Shown here: in pieces, positions 8,804 to 20,069 of the stretch
How the letters are laid out: every line of letters starts with the position of its first letter
Numbering within the stretch: position 1 is the stretch's first letter
Assembly: GCA_965240325.2 (NCBI GenBank)
Contig: OZ251228.1
Coordinates: forward strand, 1,798,001 to 1,862,000
Reading direction: 5' to 3'
Length of the DNA stretch: 64,000 nt
From: Rebecca billardiae RCC1528
Taxonomy: Eukaryota > Haptophyta
Made by a program: the position numbers and the translations under genes
The notes under the pieces: generated by a model
What the model was told of the DNA's origin: nothing
Databases searched by the model: none
Seen by the model: the letters and a program-made list of their open reading frames with translations, nothing else

Positions 8804-10596
8804 TGCGCTCGGTCGCCCTGCTGCGTCAATCAGCAGCCGCGTGGCCGAGCGGAGTCCGGCTGATCAAAGCGGCACTGGGGCAAGGGCAAGGGCCCTTGGC
8901 CGGGGGAGCCGGACGTTGCAAGATAAGCTCAGATTGCTCAGCAAGTACGTATTAGTTAAACAGCGGGGGCCTGGCGGCCTTGTCCCGGTGGGGCTGGTCG
9001 AACACAGCGCGTCTAGGACGCGACGGAGAAGCTTCCCATGGCCGGCAGACCCGACGACGATGGGACGAGTTGGCCGTAGTTCAGCGCTGTAGAACGGTAT
9101 CATCCGGTGGCGCGCCACCGTCGCGCGTGCGATTAAGCCAGGCGCGGCAGCGCGGCACTTCTGCAGTTCTGCAAGGCCCACAGTGAGGCGCACGGCGAGG
9201 CGCGCGTCGATGCAGTCGTCGCTGCGCACGGCCGCTCGGGCACGACGGCACGGCAACGGCACGCACCGCGGATGGCCCACCGGTCTGCAGGCGCGGGGCG
9301 ACTGCAGGAGCGGGGCGAGCGGCGCAGGCCGGCAGGCCGCAGGGCACAACCGACTCGGCCAGCGTAGCAGACTCCTGCAGCCGTCGCTGAGCACGGCCCG
9401 TCGGGCACGACGTGGTACAACGGCTCGCGTCGGTGTGCATGTTGTGTTGTGCAGCTCGCGCCGGCGGGCACGCACCTCCGCGATGGCGCCGCGAGCCGCG
9501 GGCGGCGCGGGTGACGGACGAGCCAGGGCGAGCAGTAGTCGGGCAAGTCGGCGAGCGGGTGGCTTATGGTAGGCTTGTGGTACGAGCTTCTCCATGAGCC
9601 CGTTCGTGCACGTCATCTGATGCGGTTGCGGCTGCTTGATCGCCGCCACGTGCCGCTGGATCTCCGCCAGATTGGCGCAGTTCCTCGCGACGCCGACGAT
9701 GGCATCTGGGATTCTGGCGCTGGGTTCGGCGGAGGCCCGCGGACGGCTGATCCTCGTCGCGCGCATGTGTGCGAGCGCGAGTGCCGGCAGCGTCGTCGAG
9801 CCACGCCGGCTGAGCGCTATCTGCGTGTCGCGCGCGGCCTTGTTCGCCTCCTGCAGCAGCGCGCGCTCGTCGGTCATACTCAATCGTGTGTGCCGGGCGC
9901 ACGCGGCGCGGCGGCGAACGCACTCGTGCGTCGCGGTTCCTCGACTTGCTTGGGGAGCGGATGGTCGTAGAAAAGCGTCAACAAATAGGTGGGAATCGCA
10001 ACGACATCCCTATGGCGCGCGCTCAAAAAGGTAACGACATGTGTTCTCGATTCCCGAGGCGTGCCTAATCAAAAAACGTTTGAGGCCGCATTCTTCGTAT
10101 TCCTACTCAGGTATTACTTTGGACAGCAGTACGTCACACCAATTAAAGGGGGTCGGAGCTGGGTCTCCCAGGGCTTTTTCACGAATTAAAATTGTTTAAA
10201 GCTGTGTTCACCAGAATTACTACTGGTCAGTGGAAACTCACTCGTCTGTCAGCATGGCGGCCGGGTGATGCCGAGACGACAAATCTTGCACGTGATGTAT
10301 GTCCTCGGTACATAGGAGTCTAGGGTCACGACTGTGAAATGACGTTGGCACGCCGCCCCTCATAGTCTGACCACGCTTGCATGGAGTGATTGGAGATTGG
10401 AGGCAGGGCAGAAAAACTAAACCGTCCGAATCCGGTACCGCCGGGACGGGAGTCACAGTCTGCTAGGTCTCGGTCGAGGCGTCGACCATGGCTGCGACGC
10501 CGCCAGGGGCGCACGGCGCCTGGCACCGCGCGGACCACCGCGGCTCGAGCCCGCAGGGCCGCAGTGGCCGTACGGTAGTGCCCGAAGCCCGCGCAG
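8804..10596. other. Spacer between two minus-strand genes
   Basis: The stretch separates two minus-strand genes. Apart from one weak minus-strand frame (8864-9877, listed separately) no coding signal is seen. 9180-9480 has imperfect repeats of a GCACGGC...GGGCACGAC block. 10060-10250 is relatively AT rich. Confidence 0.45.
8864..9877 (-). CDS. Doubtful ORF; only first ~100 codons look coding
   Basis: The first ATG of an open frame on the minus strand. The first 100 or so residues have mixed, helix-compatible composition (start MTDERALLQEANKAARDTQ). Beyond about residue 105 the translation becomes Arg/Pro/Ala rich in the way GC-rich introns and antisense frames do here. If real, an intron or a 3' end probably follows near 9560. 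The family is unrecognised. Confidence 0.2.
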   Translation of the reverse strand: MTDERALLQEANKAARDTQIALSRRGSTTLPALALAHMRATRISRPRASAEPSARIPDAIVGVARNCANLAEIQRHVAAIKQPQPHQMTCTNGLMEKLVPQAYHKPPARRLARLLLALARPSPAPPAARGAIAEVRARRRELHNTTCTPTRAVVPRRARRAVLSDGCRSLLRWPSRLCPAACRPAPLAPLLQSPRACRPVGHPRCVPLPCRRARAAVRSDDCIDARLAVRLTVGLAELQKCRAAAPGLIARATVARHRMIPFYSAELRPTRPIVVGSAGHGKLLRRVLDALCSTSPTGTRPPGPRCLTNTYLLSNLSLSCNVRLPRPRALALAPVPL

Positions 10597-11884
10597 CTAC
10601 AGCAGGCTCCACCCGGCGGTTCCGAATTGGGACCACCTTCTTCTGCCCCGCCCTCGTGGCGGCGTCACGGCGGGACCGGTGCCGCGTCGGCCCGAGAGCG
10701 TCGGCAGCGCGCCCTTGCCAAACAGCGTGCCGCCGGGCTTGACCGCAAGAGGCTGAGGGCTGCTGACGTCAAACGAAGTGCGCCGCCATGACGAAGATTG
10801 GTCGAAGGATGCCCGACGCCACGGTGCAGGGCTGGGGCTGCCCAGACGATCGGTGTCGGAGAACGTGGAGCCCACCGAAGCCGCCGAGTCCGTCCGCGAC
10901 AACTCCGGGCGCGATCGCCGGGCCGTGTACAGCGGGTCGGCGCTGAGCTGCGGTGTCGGGTCTGCCGCTGACCAGCCGCCAGAGATCACCTCCTTGTGGT
11001 CAAACTCGTCGGTGAGCTCGGGGTTGAAGTCGAAGTCGGCGAACGCGCGCATCGCCGCCCCGTAGATCAGGCGCATGATCACCAGCATCGCGATCGTACC
11101 CAGCACTGAGGTGACGGTCTCGTTGGACGTCCACGACCTGCGCGCGCGCACAGCACGCAGCCGCGTGGAGCTCGCGAGAGCGATCGCGTGAGCGGGCGGC
11201 GCCGGGCGTTGGCACGGCGGCGCGCGGATCGCCGGGACGCGCACGCGGGAGCCGGCGCACCAGAGCACAGCTGTGAGCATGAAGAGGAAGAGACTGATCG
11301 CGAAGAGCCGCGTGGCGCCCCTGTATTCCTCCATCAGCTGGTTGACGGCCACTTCCATCGAGCCCGCTGGCCCGCGCAACGCGAGCCCGGGAGCGAGCAT
11401 CGACGCGAGCGTCGCCTGCCAGAGCGAGAGCATCGCGAAGCCCCTGCAAGGGCGAGAGCATGGGGTCATGATGCGCGCGAGGGCGCAGCGCGTGGGCGTG
11501 GCCGGAACCGAGCACGGCCTGCACGCCGCGCGCGCGCGTGCCCGGCGCGCCACGTTGTGCGCCTCACATGGCACACATCACGGTGAGTGGGTACGTGAAC
11601 TCAGCGCATGTCCTCTCGCAGATGTCGCGGTCGACGTACTTGAGGTAGGTCATGCCGGAGTAGCAGAAGCCAGCGAGCAGCGCGGACTGGGTCGAGATCT
11701 GGTTGCAGCTGTTGTAGAAGTAGTCGAGCTCTGCGCGGCGCGCAGAGAATCGGTGATGCGCGTCAGGCGCGCGCGCGTATGCGCGCGATCGGCGGGATGT
11801 GCCCACGCACGCACCCTTGTCGCGGATGTGGAGCAGCTTGACCATGACGCCGGTCTTGAGCGCCTTCTTGTTGGCGCCCAGCAT
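10597..11884 (-). CDS. ORAI-like (CRAC channel family) four-helix membrane protein
   Basis: Four exons (11884-11815, 11730-11568, 11443-11261, 11137-10597) encode 318 residues. The introns are 84, 124 and 123 nt, all GT-AG. A short basic N-terminus leads into TM1, where S-A-L-L-A-G-F (39-45) matches the S-A-L-L-S-G-F of metazoan ORAI TM1. TM2 carries A-M-L-S-L-W-Q-A-T. TM3 follows M-E-V-A-V-N-Q-L-M-E-E-Y and ends A-V-L-W-S-W. TM4 lies around V-L-G-T-I-A-M-L-V-I-M-R. The Ser-rich cytosolic C-terminus has repeated RR(A/T)SFD(Q/V)SS motifs that look like basophilic kinase sites. ORAI proteins form plasma-membrane Ca2+ channels gated by STIM. The position of the human selectivity Glu106 appears to be Tyr52 here, so ion selectivity is uncertain. 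Total length and topology fit the family; the assignment rests on remembered motifs. Confidence 0.55.
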
Positions 11885-12048
11885 GGCGCCTCGGACCCGC
11901 GCGGGGGCGCCGGAGGGGCGCGCTCTTGGATCCGGCCGGCAGCCCTGCTGATTTCCGCTTGCATGTACCAGTGGGAGCGCTGCGCGGAGTTCAGAGTGCG
12001 CGCCGGGCGCAAGGCGGCAGGCCGAGCACCGCTGCACCGCCCGTCACG
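11885..12048. promoter_or_regulatory. Shared divergent promoter region
   Basis: 164 bp lie between the start codons of the ORAI-like gene (minus) and the synaptojanin-like gene (plus), so the two probably share a bidirectional promoter. No TATA motif is evident. Confidence 0.4.
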
Positions 12049-13616
12049 ATGAACTTCGCTCGTGGACGCGCGTCGCTCCGCCGGCAGCCCAGCGGCACGA
12101 GCGACGGTGGCGCCTCCTCGGGCGCGCCGCCGCCGCCACCGAGTGCGGCCATCTACGCCCCACGAGGCCCCGCGGGCGCGGTCGCCATCGTGGGCCTGCA
12201 TGCGACGCAGGGCCAGGCGGTGCTCGTGGAGCGTGCCGGCTCGAGCGTGCGCGTGCGCGCGGGCGATCGCGGGGAGATCGGCGTGGCCGAGCGCGACAAG
12301 CCGATCGATCTGGCCGTCCAGGCGATTCTCGGCATCGCGCACGTCGGGGACGGCGCCTTCTTCGTCGTCAGCGTCCTCGAGTCGGACGAGGCGGTGCGCG
12401 CCGGGCTGCTCGGCGAGGGCAGCGCGCATGCCGTGCGGAGGGTGCACTTCACGCCGCTGGACGCGCAGGCGGCGTTCGTGCTGGACAGCTCGCTGAGCAT
12501 CGGCGGCGGCCCACCGGGCGGCGCGAGCGCCGCGAGCGCCGTGGGCGTGGCGGCTGCCGCCGCCGTGGGCGCGGGCGCCGCGCTCGGCGCAGGGTGCGGC
12601 GGCTCTGGCAGCGGCCGCGCGGGTGCGCCCGAGGCGTCGCTCGCGGCCAAGCTGCTCGCGCAGCTGCGCTCGGATCTGGAGGAGGAGCACGGCTTCTACT
12701 TTGCGCTCGGCGGGCTCGACCTCACCACCAGCCTGCAGCGCCGGCAGCAGAGCGGCGGCGCGCGCACGCACACCGCCGCCTACTGCTGGAGCGCTGCGCT
12801 GCAGGGCCCGTTCGCGGCCGCGGGGCTGGCGGACGCGCCGTGGCTGGTGCCTGCCATCCGCGGGTACGTGGGCACGTGCGAGAGCATACTCGGTGCGCAC
12901 GCGCGCGCGTCCAGTCCTGCCCACGCGCCGGACTCGTGGGGCCGCGCGCGGCGGCGCGGTGAGACTCACCGCGGCGCGCGCCGGCGGGCGCCCCGCGGCG
13001 CGCGGCGCGCGTGCAGGTGGCGGCGCGCTCGTGTGCACGGCGGTGCTCATCTCGCGCCGCTCGACGCTGCACGCGGGCACGCGCTACTTCACGCGCGGGA
13101 TCACCGACGACGGCGACGTCGCCAACTGCGTCGAGTCTGAGCAGCTGCTCGTGCTCGCGCGCGGCGCGCCAGCCGGCGCGCCGCCGGGCGCGGGTGCGGC
13201 GCTGTGGCGCGCGGCATATGTGCAGATGCGCGGCTCTGTGCCGCTGTACTGGTCGCAGCAGGGTGCGTGCGCGGCGCGCGCGCTCGAGCGCGCGACGCCG
13301 CCGGCACCGCACGGCGGCCCTCGCCACCGGACACCCGAGTCCGGACGCTGACAGTCCGGCCGCCTCCGCGCGGGCGCCGCCGCGTGCTCGCGCTCCCGCT
13401 TGCACCTCTGGCGCCCGCCTCGCGCAGGCATGCAGTACAAGCCGCGGCCGGCGCTGCACCGCACGGCGGCGCAGAACGCGGCGGCGCTGCGCCGCCACCT
13501 CGACGCGCTGAGCAGCGCGTACGGCGCGCCCATCGGCCTCCTCTCGCTGCTCAGCCTCACCGCGCCCGAGGAGGTCGAGCTGGCGCGCTCGTACCAGCAG
13601 GCGGCGGCCGAGGCCA

Positions 13617-13665
<49 letters not shown>

Positions 13666-16600
13666 AGAGGGTGGCGGCGGCGGCGGCGCGGGGCGCGCGC
13701 CCTTCTTCGCGTTCGACTTCCACCGGCACGTCAAGGCGGGCAACCTCACGCCCGTGTACACGTACGCGCAGGAGGTGATGGCGCCCGCTCTGGGCAGCGC
13801 GGGCTCACTGCCTGGCTTCTGGTCCTCCGGCGTGCTGCCGGCGGCGGGCGGCGGCGTCGGCGGCGTGCAGGCCGTGCCTGCGCAGCAGCAGCGCGGCGTG
13901 GTGCGCTCGAACTGCCTGGACTGCCTCGACCGCACCAACATCGCCCAGTTCTGCCTGGCACGCCTCGCGCTCGCCCACCAGCTCGCCCTTCTCAAGCCGA
14001 GAGCGGCCGAGCTGCTCGCGAGCGCGCCCGCGCACGCGGCGGGCGGCGCGCGCGCCGGCGCGGCCGCCGTCTCGCTCGCGGGCTGGGAGACGGAGGCGGG
14101 GCGGCTGGCGGACGGGCTGCAGCGGTGCTGGGCGGAGAACGGCCACGCGATGTCGCTGCAGTACGCGGGCACCGCATCGCTCAAATCGGGCCTGCTCCGG
14201 AAGCCCGCGAGCGGCGGCGCGGAGGGCGAGGCGTCCGCGGCCGACGCGGCCGCCTCGGCCGCGGGCCCGCCCAACGCGGCAGCGCGGCTCACTGCGGCCG
14301 CGGGCATGGCGCAGGTGCTCACCTCGAAGCTGACGGACGGCGCGCACTCGCTGCAGCGCTACTACGTCTCCAACTTCCGCGACGAGCTCAGGTGTGCGCG
14401 AGCGCGCCGCAACAGCGCGCGTGGCGCGCCCGCGCGCCATGTGCCGCGCGCCGCGCGCCCGTGTTGTGACCCATTTCTGAGCTCCGAATTCGACTGATTT
14501 GTCCTCGGTGATGCTGCCATGGTGGCGCCCGCCCGCCGCTGCGCGCCCCGTGCACCGCCGCGCCGTGCGCGCGCGCGGCTCGGCGCGCGGACGCACCGCG
14601 CAGGCAGCAGGCAGTCGACCGTCTGCTCGCGCCACTGCCGGGCCTGAGTGCACCCTCTGTGTCACGCACGCCGAGCGGCCAGCCCGCGGCTGACGGCGCC
14701 GGCTCGGGTGCCGCCGGCTCGGCCGGCGCGCCGCCGGCGCTTCGATTCCTGGTGGCGAGTTGGAACGTGAACGGCAAGGGGCCGTCCCGGGCGGAGGAGG
14801 GCGTAGCGCTGGCGCCGTGCGTCGCCGAGTGGGTGCGCAGCGCGTGGGGCGGCGACGCGAGCGGCGCCGAGCCGCCTCACGTCGTCCTCTTTGGCATGCA
14901 GGTGTGCGCGCGTGTGTGCGCGCGCGCCGCCAACAAGCACGAAGAGAGAAGGACCAAAGAGCCAGAGAAAAAGAGAGCCCCCGCTGCGTTCTTCGCCCTC
15001 GCGTGCTGGCACGCGCTCGAAGCGGGCGCGGTGGTGGCGCGCGGCTGCCCTGCCGCCCCGCGGCGGGCCGCCGCGCACGGCCGCGGCGCCGCGTGAGCGC
15101 ATGCGTGCGTCTGGGCTCACCGCGCGCGCGCGCACGCGCCACACACACACGCCTGCCGCCGCCGCGCGCGCGCGCCCGCAGGAGCTTGTCGCGCTCGACG
15201 TGAAGCACGCTCTCACGGCGGACGTGGCGTCGCGCGTCGAGGGCTGGCGCGCGGCCATGTCGGCCGCGCTCGGCGCTGTCTTCGGCCCGGGCCAGTACGA
15301 GGCGGTCGAGGAGAAGAACATGTTTGGCGTGCAGGCTTGGCTGTTCGTGCACGCGGCCCACTCGGCGGCGCTGAGCCGGCTCGGCACCGAGGCGGTCAAG
15401 ATCGGCTTCGGCGGTACGGTGGGCAACAAGGGCGGCGTCGGCATCCGCTTCCGGCTGTACGGCGTGCCGGTCTGCTTTGTCAACGCGCACCTGCCCTCGG
15501 GCGGCAAGCACGTCGAGGAGCGGAATGGTGCGACAGCTCGCGGCCGCCCGGCGCGGCCCGGCGCGCGCGCGGACGCGCCCGGCCGGGCGCGCGCGCGGCC
15601 CGCGGGCCGGGCCCTGCCGCCCGCCCGCACTCGGCTCACCCCTGCGCTGCCCCGCGCGCGCGGCGCGCGCACGCGGCGCGCGCACGCAGCCGGGTACCGC
15701 GAGATCCTGTCGGCCCTGTCCTCCTCGCTGCGGTTCGCGAGGGACGGCCCGCCGCTCGAGTGCTCCCTGTGTGTCTTCTTCGGCGACCTCAACTACCGCG
15801 TCGCGCTGCCGTCCGAGCAGGTGCGCAACGGTGTCGCGGTGGGCAACCTCGTGGCGCTGCTCGAGCACGAGCAGCTCGGCCGCGCGCGCTCGTCCGGCGC
15901 GGCGTTTGCCGAGTTCGAAGAGGCGCCGCTCTCGTTCGCGCCGACATACAAGTACGACGCGGGTACGGACGACTTCGACACCTCCGAGAAGTTTCGCACG
16001 CCCTCGTGGACGGACCGCGTGCTGTGGCGCGGCGCGGGCGTGTCGTGCGGCGCGTACGCGGCGTGCGCGGCCGCGCGCATCTCCGACCACAAGCCGGTGG
16101 TGGCGCTGCTGGAATGGGCGCGCGGCGCCGCGCAGCCCGGGGCGAGCGCCGCGCCGCGGCCGCGCGAGCGTGCGGAGCCCTCCTTGCTTGGCGCCTTTGG
16201 CGCGCTCGACGCAGGCGGCGGCGCGGACTCGTCGGGCGAGGACAGCCTGATCGGAGACTTGATCGGCGGTGGCGGTGGCGATGGCGCCGGTGGCGCAGAC
16301 GCGGACGAGGGCGGTGACTTCGACCTGATGAGCGGCGGCGGCGGTGGTGGCGGTGACCCGCTCGCGCCGAGCGTGGGCGGCGCGGGCGCGGCGGGCGGCG
16401 CCGAGCTCGACCTCGCGTCGTTGCTCGACGTGCCCCTGGCCGAGGGGCAGCCGGCGGGCGGAGCACAGCAGCTGGCACCGCCAGGGGCGCTGCCGCCGGG
16501 GTCAGCTCGGCCCGGGGCGCTGCCGGAGCCGAGCGCGCCGCTCGGTGCCGCCGCCGGTGGTGCTGGCGGCGGCGGCGGCGTGACAGCGGGGGTGTCGCAG

Positions 16601-17167
16601 CCGCAGCTGCAGCCAGCCGTCGGCCGCCCCGCTGGCATGGGCGGCGCCCTGGGCGCTCTGCCACCGGCGCCGCCCCTCGCACCCACCGCGCAGCCACCCA
16701 GCGGGTGGGCTACCTTTGGGGGGGGCGGTGGTGGCGGGCTGGGCGGATGGGCTGCGCCGGGCGGTGGCGGTGGCGGCGCGGGTGGCGGCCTCGGCGCGGC
16801 GCCACCGGCGCCGATGCACGCACAGCCGGCACAGCGCGCGCTGCCCCCGCCGCCGCCCTTCTCCGCAGCCGGCGCCACGGCGGCGGGTCCGGGCTTCGCC
16901 CCGCCGGCCGCGCTTGCGGGCGCAGCTGTCGGCGTGGCGGGGGGCGCGCTGCCGCCGCCGCCCACCTGGCCGCAGCAGCCGCTGGCCGCGGGGCGGGTGG
17001 CAGGGCCTGCTGGGGCCGCGCCGATGGGAGCAGGCGTGCCCCCGACAGCCGCTCGGGCACAGCCGCCAGCGGGTGGCACGGCAGCGCAGCCGCAGGCGCA
17101 GGGCAGCAGCTCGCTGGACGACCTCGCCGCCGAGGCGCTGCGCAAATTCTCCTCGCCGCCCAAGTAG
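12049..17167 (+). CDS. Synaptojanin-like phosphoinositide phosphatase (SAC1 + 5-phosphatase)
   Basis: Six exons (12049-12892, 13017-13262, 13428-14391, 14604-14901, 15182-15527, 15690-17167) encode 1391 residues; all junctions are GT-AG and keep frame. The N-terminal SAC domain (about 30-640) holds the catalytic R-x-N-C-x-D-C-L-D-R-T-N motif near 523-534. It is followed by an inositol polyphosphate 5-phosphatase domain (about 730-1045) with W-N-V-N-G (738), F-G-D-L-N-Y-R (930), P-S-W-T-D-R-V-L-W (1004) and S-D-H-K-P-V (1031). The C-terminal 340 residues are Gly/Pro/Ala rich, like the proline-rich tail of synaptojanins. The enzyme should strip 4- and 5-phosphates from membrane phosphoinositides and so act in clathrin-mediated endocytosis and vesicle uncoating. 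A poly-Gly run of about 16 (428-443) interrupts the SAC domain just before A-P-F-F-A-F-D-F. The two active sites appear intact. Confidence 0.88.
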
Positions 17168-17199
17168 GGCTTGGATTCTGATGCTGCCAGCTGATGCGT

Positions 17200-17250
17200 A
17201 ATCTCGCCTGCCTGAGCTGTGTGCGTCTCTTATTCTTAGTAAACTGTACT
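17200..17250 (+). repeat. Dispersed 3'-flank repeat, copy 1
   Basis: A 35-bp block at 17200-17234, 33 bp after the synaptojanin-like stop codon, is identical to 61032-61066. Its GAGCTGTGTGCGTCTCTTAT part also occurs inverted at 52934-52968. All copies continue into a related CTTAG...AAACTGTA sequence. An AATAAA at about 17298 may serve as a poly(A) signal for the upstream gene. Confidence 0.75.
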
Positions 17251-17386
17251 AGGATGGCGCGGCAACCTGCCACCGTGAGCCTTTACGCACGTTAAAACAA
17301 ATAAACTGTACTGTCGTATTGTAAGCTGCTACTCTTTCTATCTAGGCCTGTGTAGATACCTCATACGCGGAGCAAGGGCCTTGATA

Positions 17387-18198
17387 TAGTACCCCTCAAG
17401 TTTAAGCGTTCGCTTCGCTGGCTACGTGATTGCACGCCCGCTCACGCCGTGACGAGCGCACCATGGCGGCTCTCTCGCTCGTGGCGCACGGTCGGGGAGC
17501 ACTCGCGTCTGCGCAGACACACGGCTCGCCCGCAAGTGTGCTGTGTCGCGCACGCGCGCGCTCGCGCGGCCGGCCATCGCGCACAGACCTGACTGGTCTC
17601 ACATGCACCAGCATGGTCGTGCACGCACAGCGCCGCTCCACGCACGCAATAAATTCGAGCGTGGTGCGCATGCACGTACACTCTGTGTCCCTGGTCCACA
17701 CACAGCGTGTGAGCTCGTGCTTTGACCACGTGCAGGCGCACCACAGACTTTCGCGCAGCTGCCGCGCCGGGCCGTGCCAGCGGCTCGACAGGCTCAGCTC
17801 GTGGGCAGCGCTCGCTCAATTGCATGCTCCTGCCGCGCAGGGTGCCCAGCTTGCTGCGCTCGGTGTGTACTGGCGCGCTCGGACGGCACCCCGCGTACGC
17901 CTCGGGCCACGCGTGGGAGCCTAGCTCCACGCACGGAGGACTCGCAGGCGCAGGCCGGCGGCTGCCTCACACGGCTTGGTCGGGAGGCCGCCGCGCGGCT
18001 ACCGTCGAGCTCGCCGATCGGCTGCACCTACTTTCAGCGCACGCTACCGCCGCCTCGCGCACGACACGGCAAGGCTGAACACGTGACTGTGGGCGGGCAT
18101 CAGCCCCAAGTACGCAGCCATCAGCACCACGGCCTTCACCTTCAGCGCCGACGATAGAGCCGCCGCTTGATTTTATCGCTTAAACTTGAGGGCCACTA
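17387..18198. mobile_element. 812-bp TIR element, copy 1
   Basis: The ends are TAGTACCCCTCAAG... and ...CTTGAGGGCCACTA. The perfectly inverted part is CCCTCAAGTTTAAGCG, with two mismatches in the outer four to six bases. TA at both outer edges could be a TA target duplication, as with Tc1/mariner-type and some MITE elements. No transposase is encoded, so it would be non-autonomous. Confidence 0.55.
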
Positions 18199-18494
18199 AG
18201 TCGGAGGCTGCTGAAAACCCGCGTGAGACGTGAGCATCATCGTAGGTGGTGTCGACGAAGGTTCACTCTGACGCGCGCAGGCCGTTTCGACTCTGGCTGG
18301 CGCGCGCGCTATATGGCTAGGACGGATCGTGCCGGAGCGCTCGGAGTAGCCGGCTTCTCCCCGTTGCACGAGACTGTGCTGCTCCATTGGCAACATGACA
18401 GGGTTGTCATTCGTAAGCGTCAGTCAGGGACGTGACATGTGATGACCATGGCCTAGGCCACTGAGGACGCAAGATCAAATCAGCCACAGGAGTT

Positions 18495-19318
18495 GTGACC
18501 TCGAGCGCGAGCGCGCGCGCTCGGCACGCCCCCCGCGCGTGTACCGCGTGCCCGAGCCGGCCCTTCAGATGCGCACGGCGCGCGCGCCGACTCGGCGCTT
18601 CTCGCTGGCTCTAGCCGCAGCCGCAGCTCTCCGTAGCCGTTGGTCGTGACACACCCAGCTCAGCTTGGTCAGATTCGAGCTCGAGCTCTCGCGCGCGCGA
18701 CAGTAGAGGCGGGCCGCCGGTGCCATGTGTACGCTCATCGGGGCCGTACCTGGCGCTGGGCGCCGCGCCGGCGCGCGCGCGTGTGCGCACGCGCCGCAGC
18801 AGCCGTGTCGTTGCTTGAGCCGTGAGGCGCCGGCTGATCGGCAGGTCGGGAGGTCGTGAGATCTGAGCTGAGCCGAAACTCCGGCCGTGGCGGCGGCGCA
18901 GGATGAGCGCCGAGCGCGCGCGCGCGCCCTCGCGCTCGGCACGCCCTCCGCGCGTGTACCGCGTGCCCGAGCCCGCCCTTCAGATGCGCACGGCGCGCGC
19001 GCCGACTCGGCGCTTCTCGCTGGCTCTAGCCGCAGCTCTCCGTAGCCGTTTGCCGTGACACACCCAGCTCAGCTTGGTCAGATTCGAGCTCGAGCTCTCG
19101 CGCGCGCGACAGTAGAGGCGGGCCGCCGGTGCCATGTATACGCTCACCGGGGCCGTACCTGGCGCTGCGCGCCGCGCCGGCGCGCCAGCTTGCGCGCACG
19201 CGCCGCAGCAGCCGTGTTGTTGCCTGAGCCGTGAGGCGCCGGCTGATCGGCAGGTCGTGAGGTCGTGTGAGCTGAGCTGAGCCAAAACTCTGGCCATGGT
19301 GGTGGCGCGCGGGCAGCT
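18495..19318. repeat. Nested ~415-bp direct duplication inside the spacer
   Basis: TCGGCACGCC...CAGATGCGCACGGCG at 18521 recurs at 18936, an offset of 415 bp. Similarity extends through the sequences ending near 18905 and 19318, with a 6-bp deletion of a GCCGCA unit in the second. The same duplication is present in the other two spacers (about +2683 and +5366). Confidence 0.85.
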
Positions 19319-20069
19319 GTGACCTCAAGTGCGGGCGTGCACGCGCGTCGCACAGCCCTGCATCGACGTTACCGGCATCTGGCTCGGTGAAGTCCGTCCC
19401 AAACATATGAGCCCCAGCACCATCTCAATGGCTTGGCCGAGCCCGTCGTTCACGGAGAGGTCGTGGCGATCATAGGTCGCTGCCTCGATACGCACTGACC
19501 CTTCCTGTATGCCACGGCTAAGCTCAAGTTGGCCATGATCGTCGGCGCCGCTGCTCGCTGTGCGCATGGTCGCACCGTGGGGCTCTCGGCCGCCGGCGGC
19601 GGTCGCCCTGCAGCCATGCACAAGCTGCTCGCCGATTGGTCGGTTACAAGAATCTACGGTATGCACTTTTGAATCGCAGCCATCATCCGTCCAAGAGCTC
19701 CGGCGACGGCCGCGTGCGGCGCGGTGGCGGCCGCCTGGGCGACACAGCGCGCGCAGCACCCGGCGTTAGAGCGCAATCGACGCATACAACCTCGAAGAGG
19801 CAGCGCTAGTGGGTCGTACTATCGTGGTTTGCAGCCCTTCTCTCCATGCTCTGCGCATTGCCACCGCCGCGCGCCGCAACGCTTAAGCATCAGCGAACTC
19901 TCGCAAATCACTACGCGCATGGTCTCCTCCTCGCCCACCAGGGCCGAATGATCGGAGGTCGCGCTGTGGTGGAATACCGACCTAAATATTGTCGTGCGCG
20001 TGGTGCAGCCCGGGCGCCTCAGCGCCCCCCTGGCACCAGCGCACCATTTACCTCTCTTTTATTACCACT

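Noticed and set aside
8864-9560. C-terminal part of the doubtful ORF near 9.5 kb
   Set aside because: Arg/Pro/Ala-rich translation like intronic or antisense sequence; probably not coding.
13805-16090. Long minus-strand open frame opposite the synaptojanin-like gene
   Set aside because: It is Arg/Ala/Gly rich and mirrors GC-rich exons and introns. The plus strand has clear catalytic motifs.
17387-18198. Classical CACTA transposon
   Set aside because: CACTA elements begin CACTA and end TAGTG. Here the ends are TAGT...ACTA, the reverse orientation, and a TA-target element fits better.
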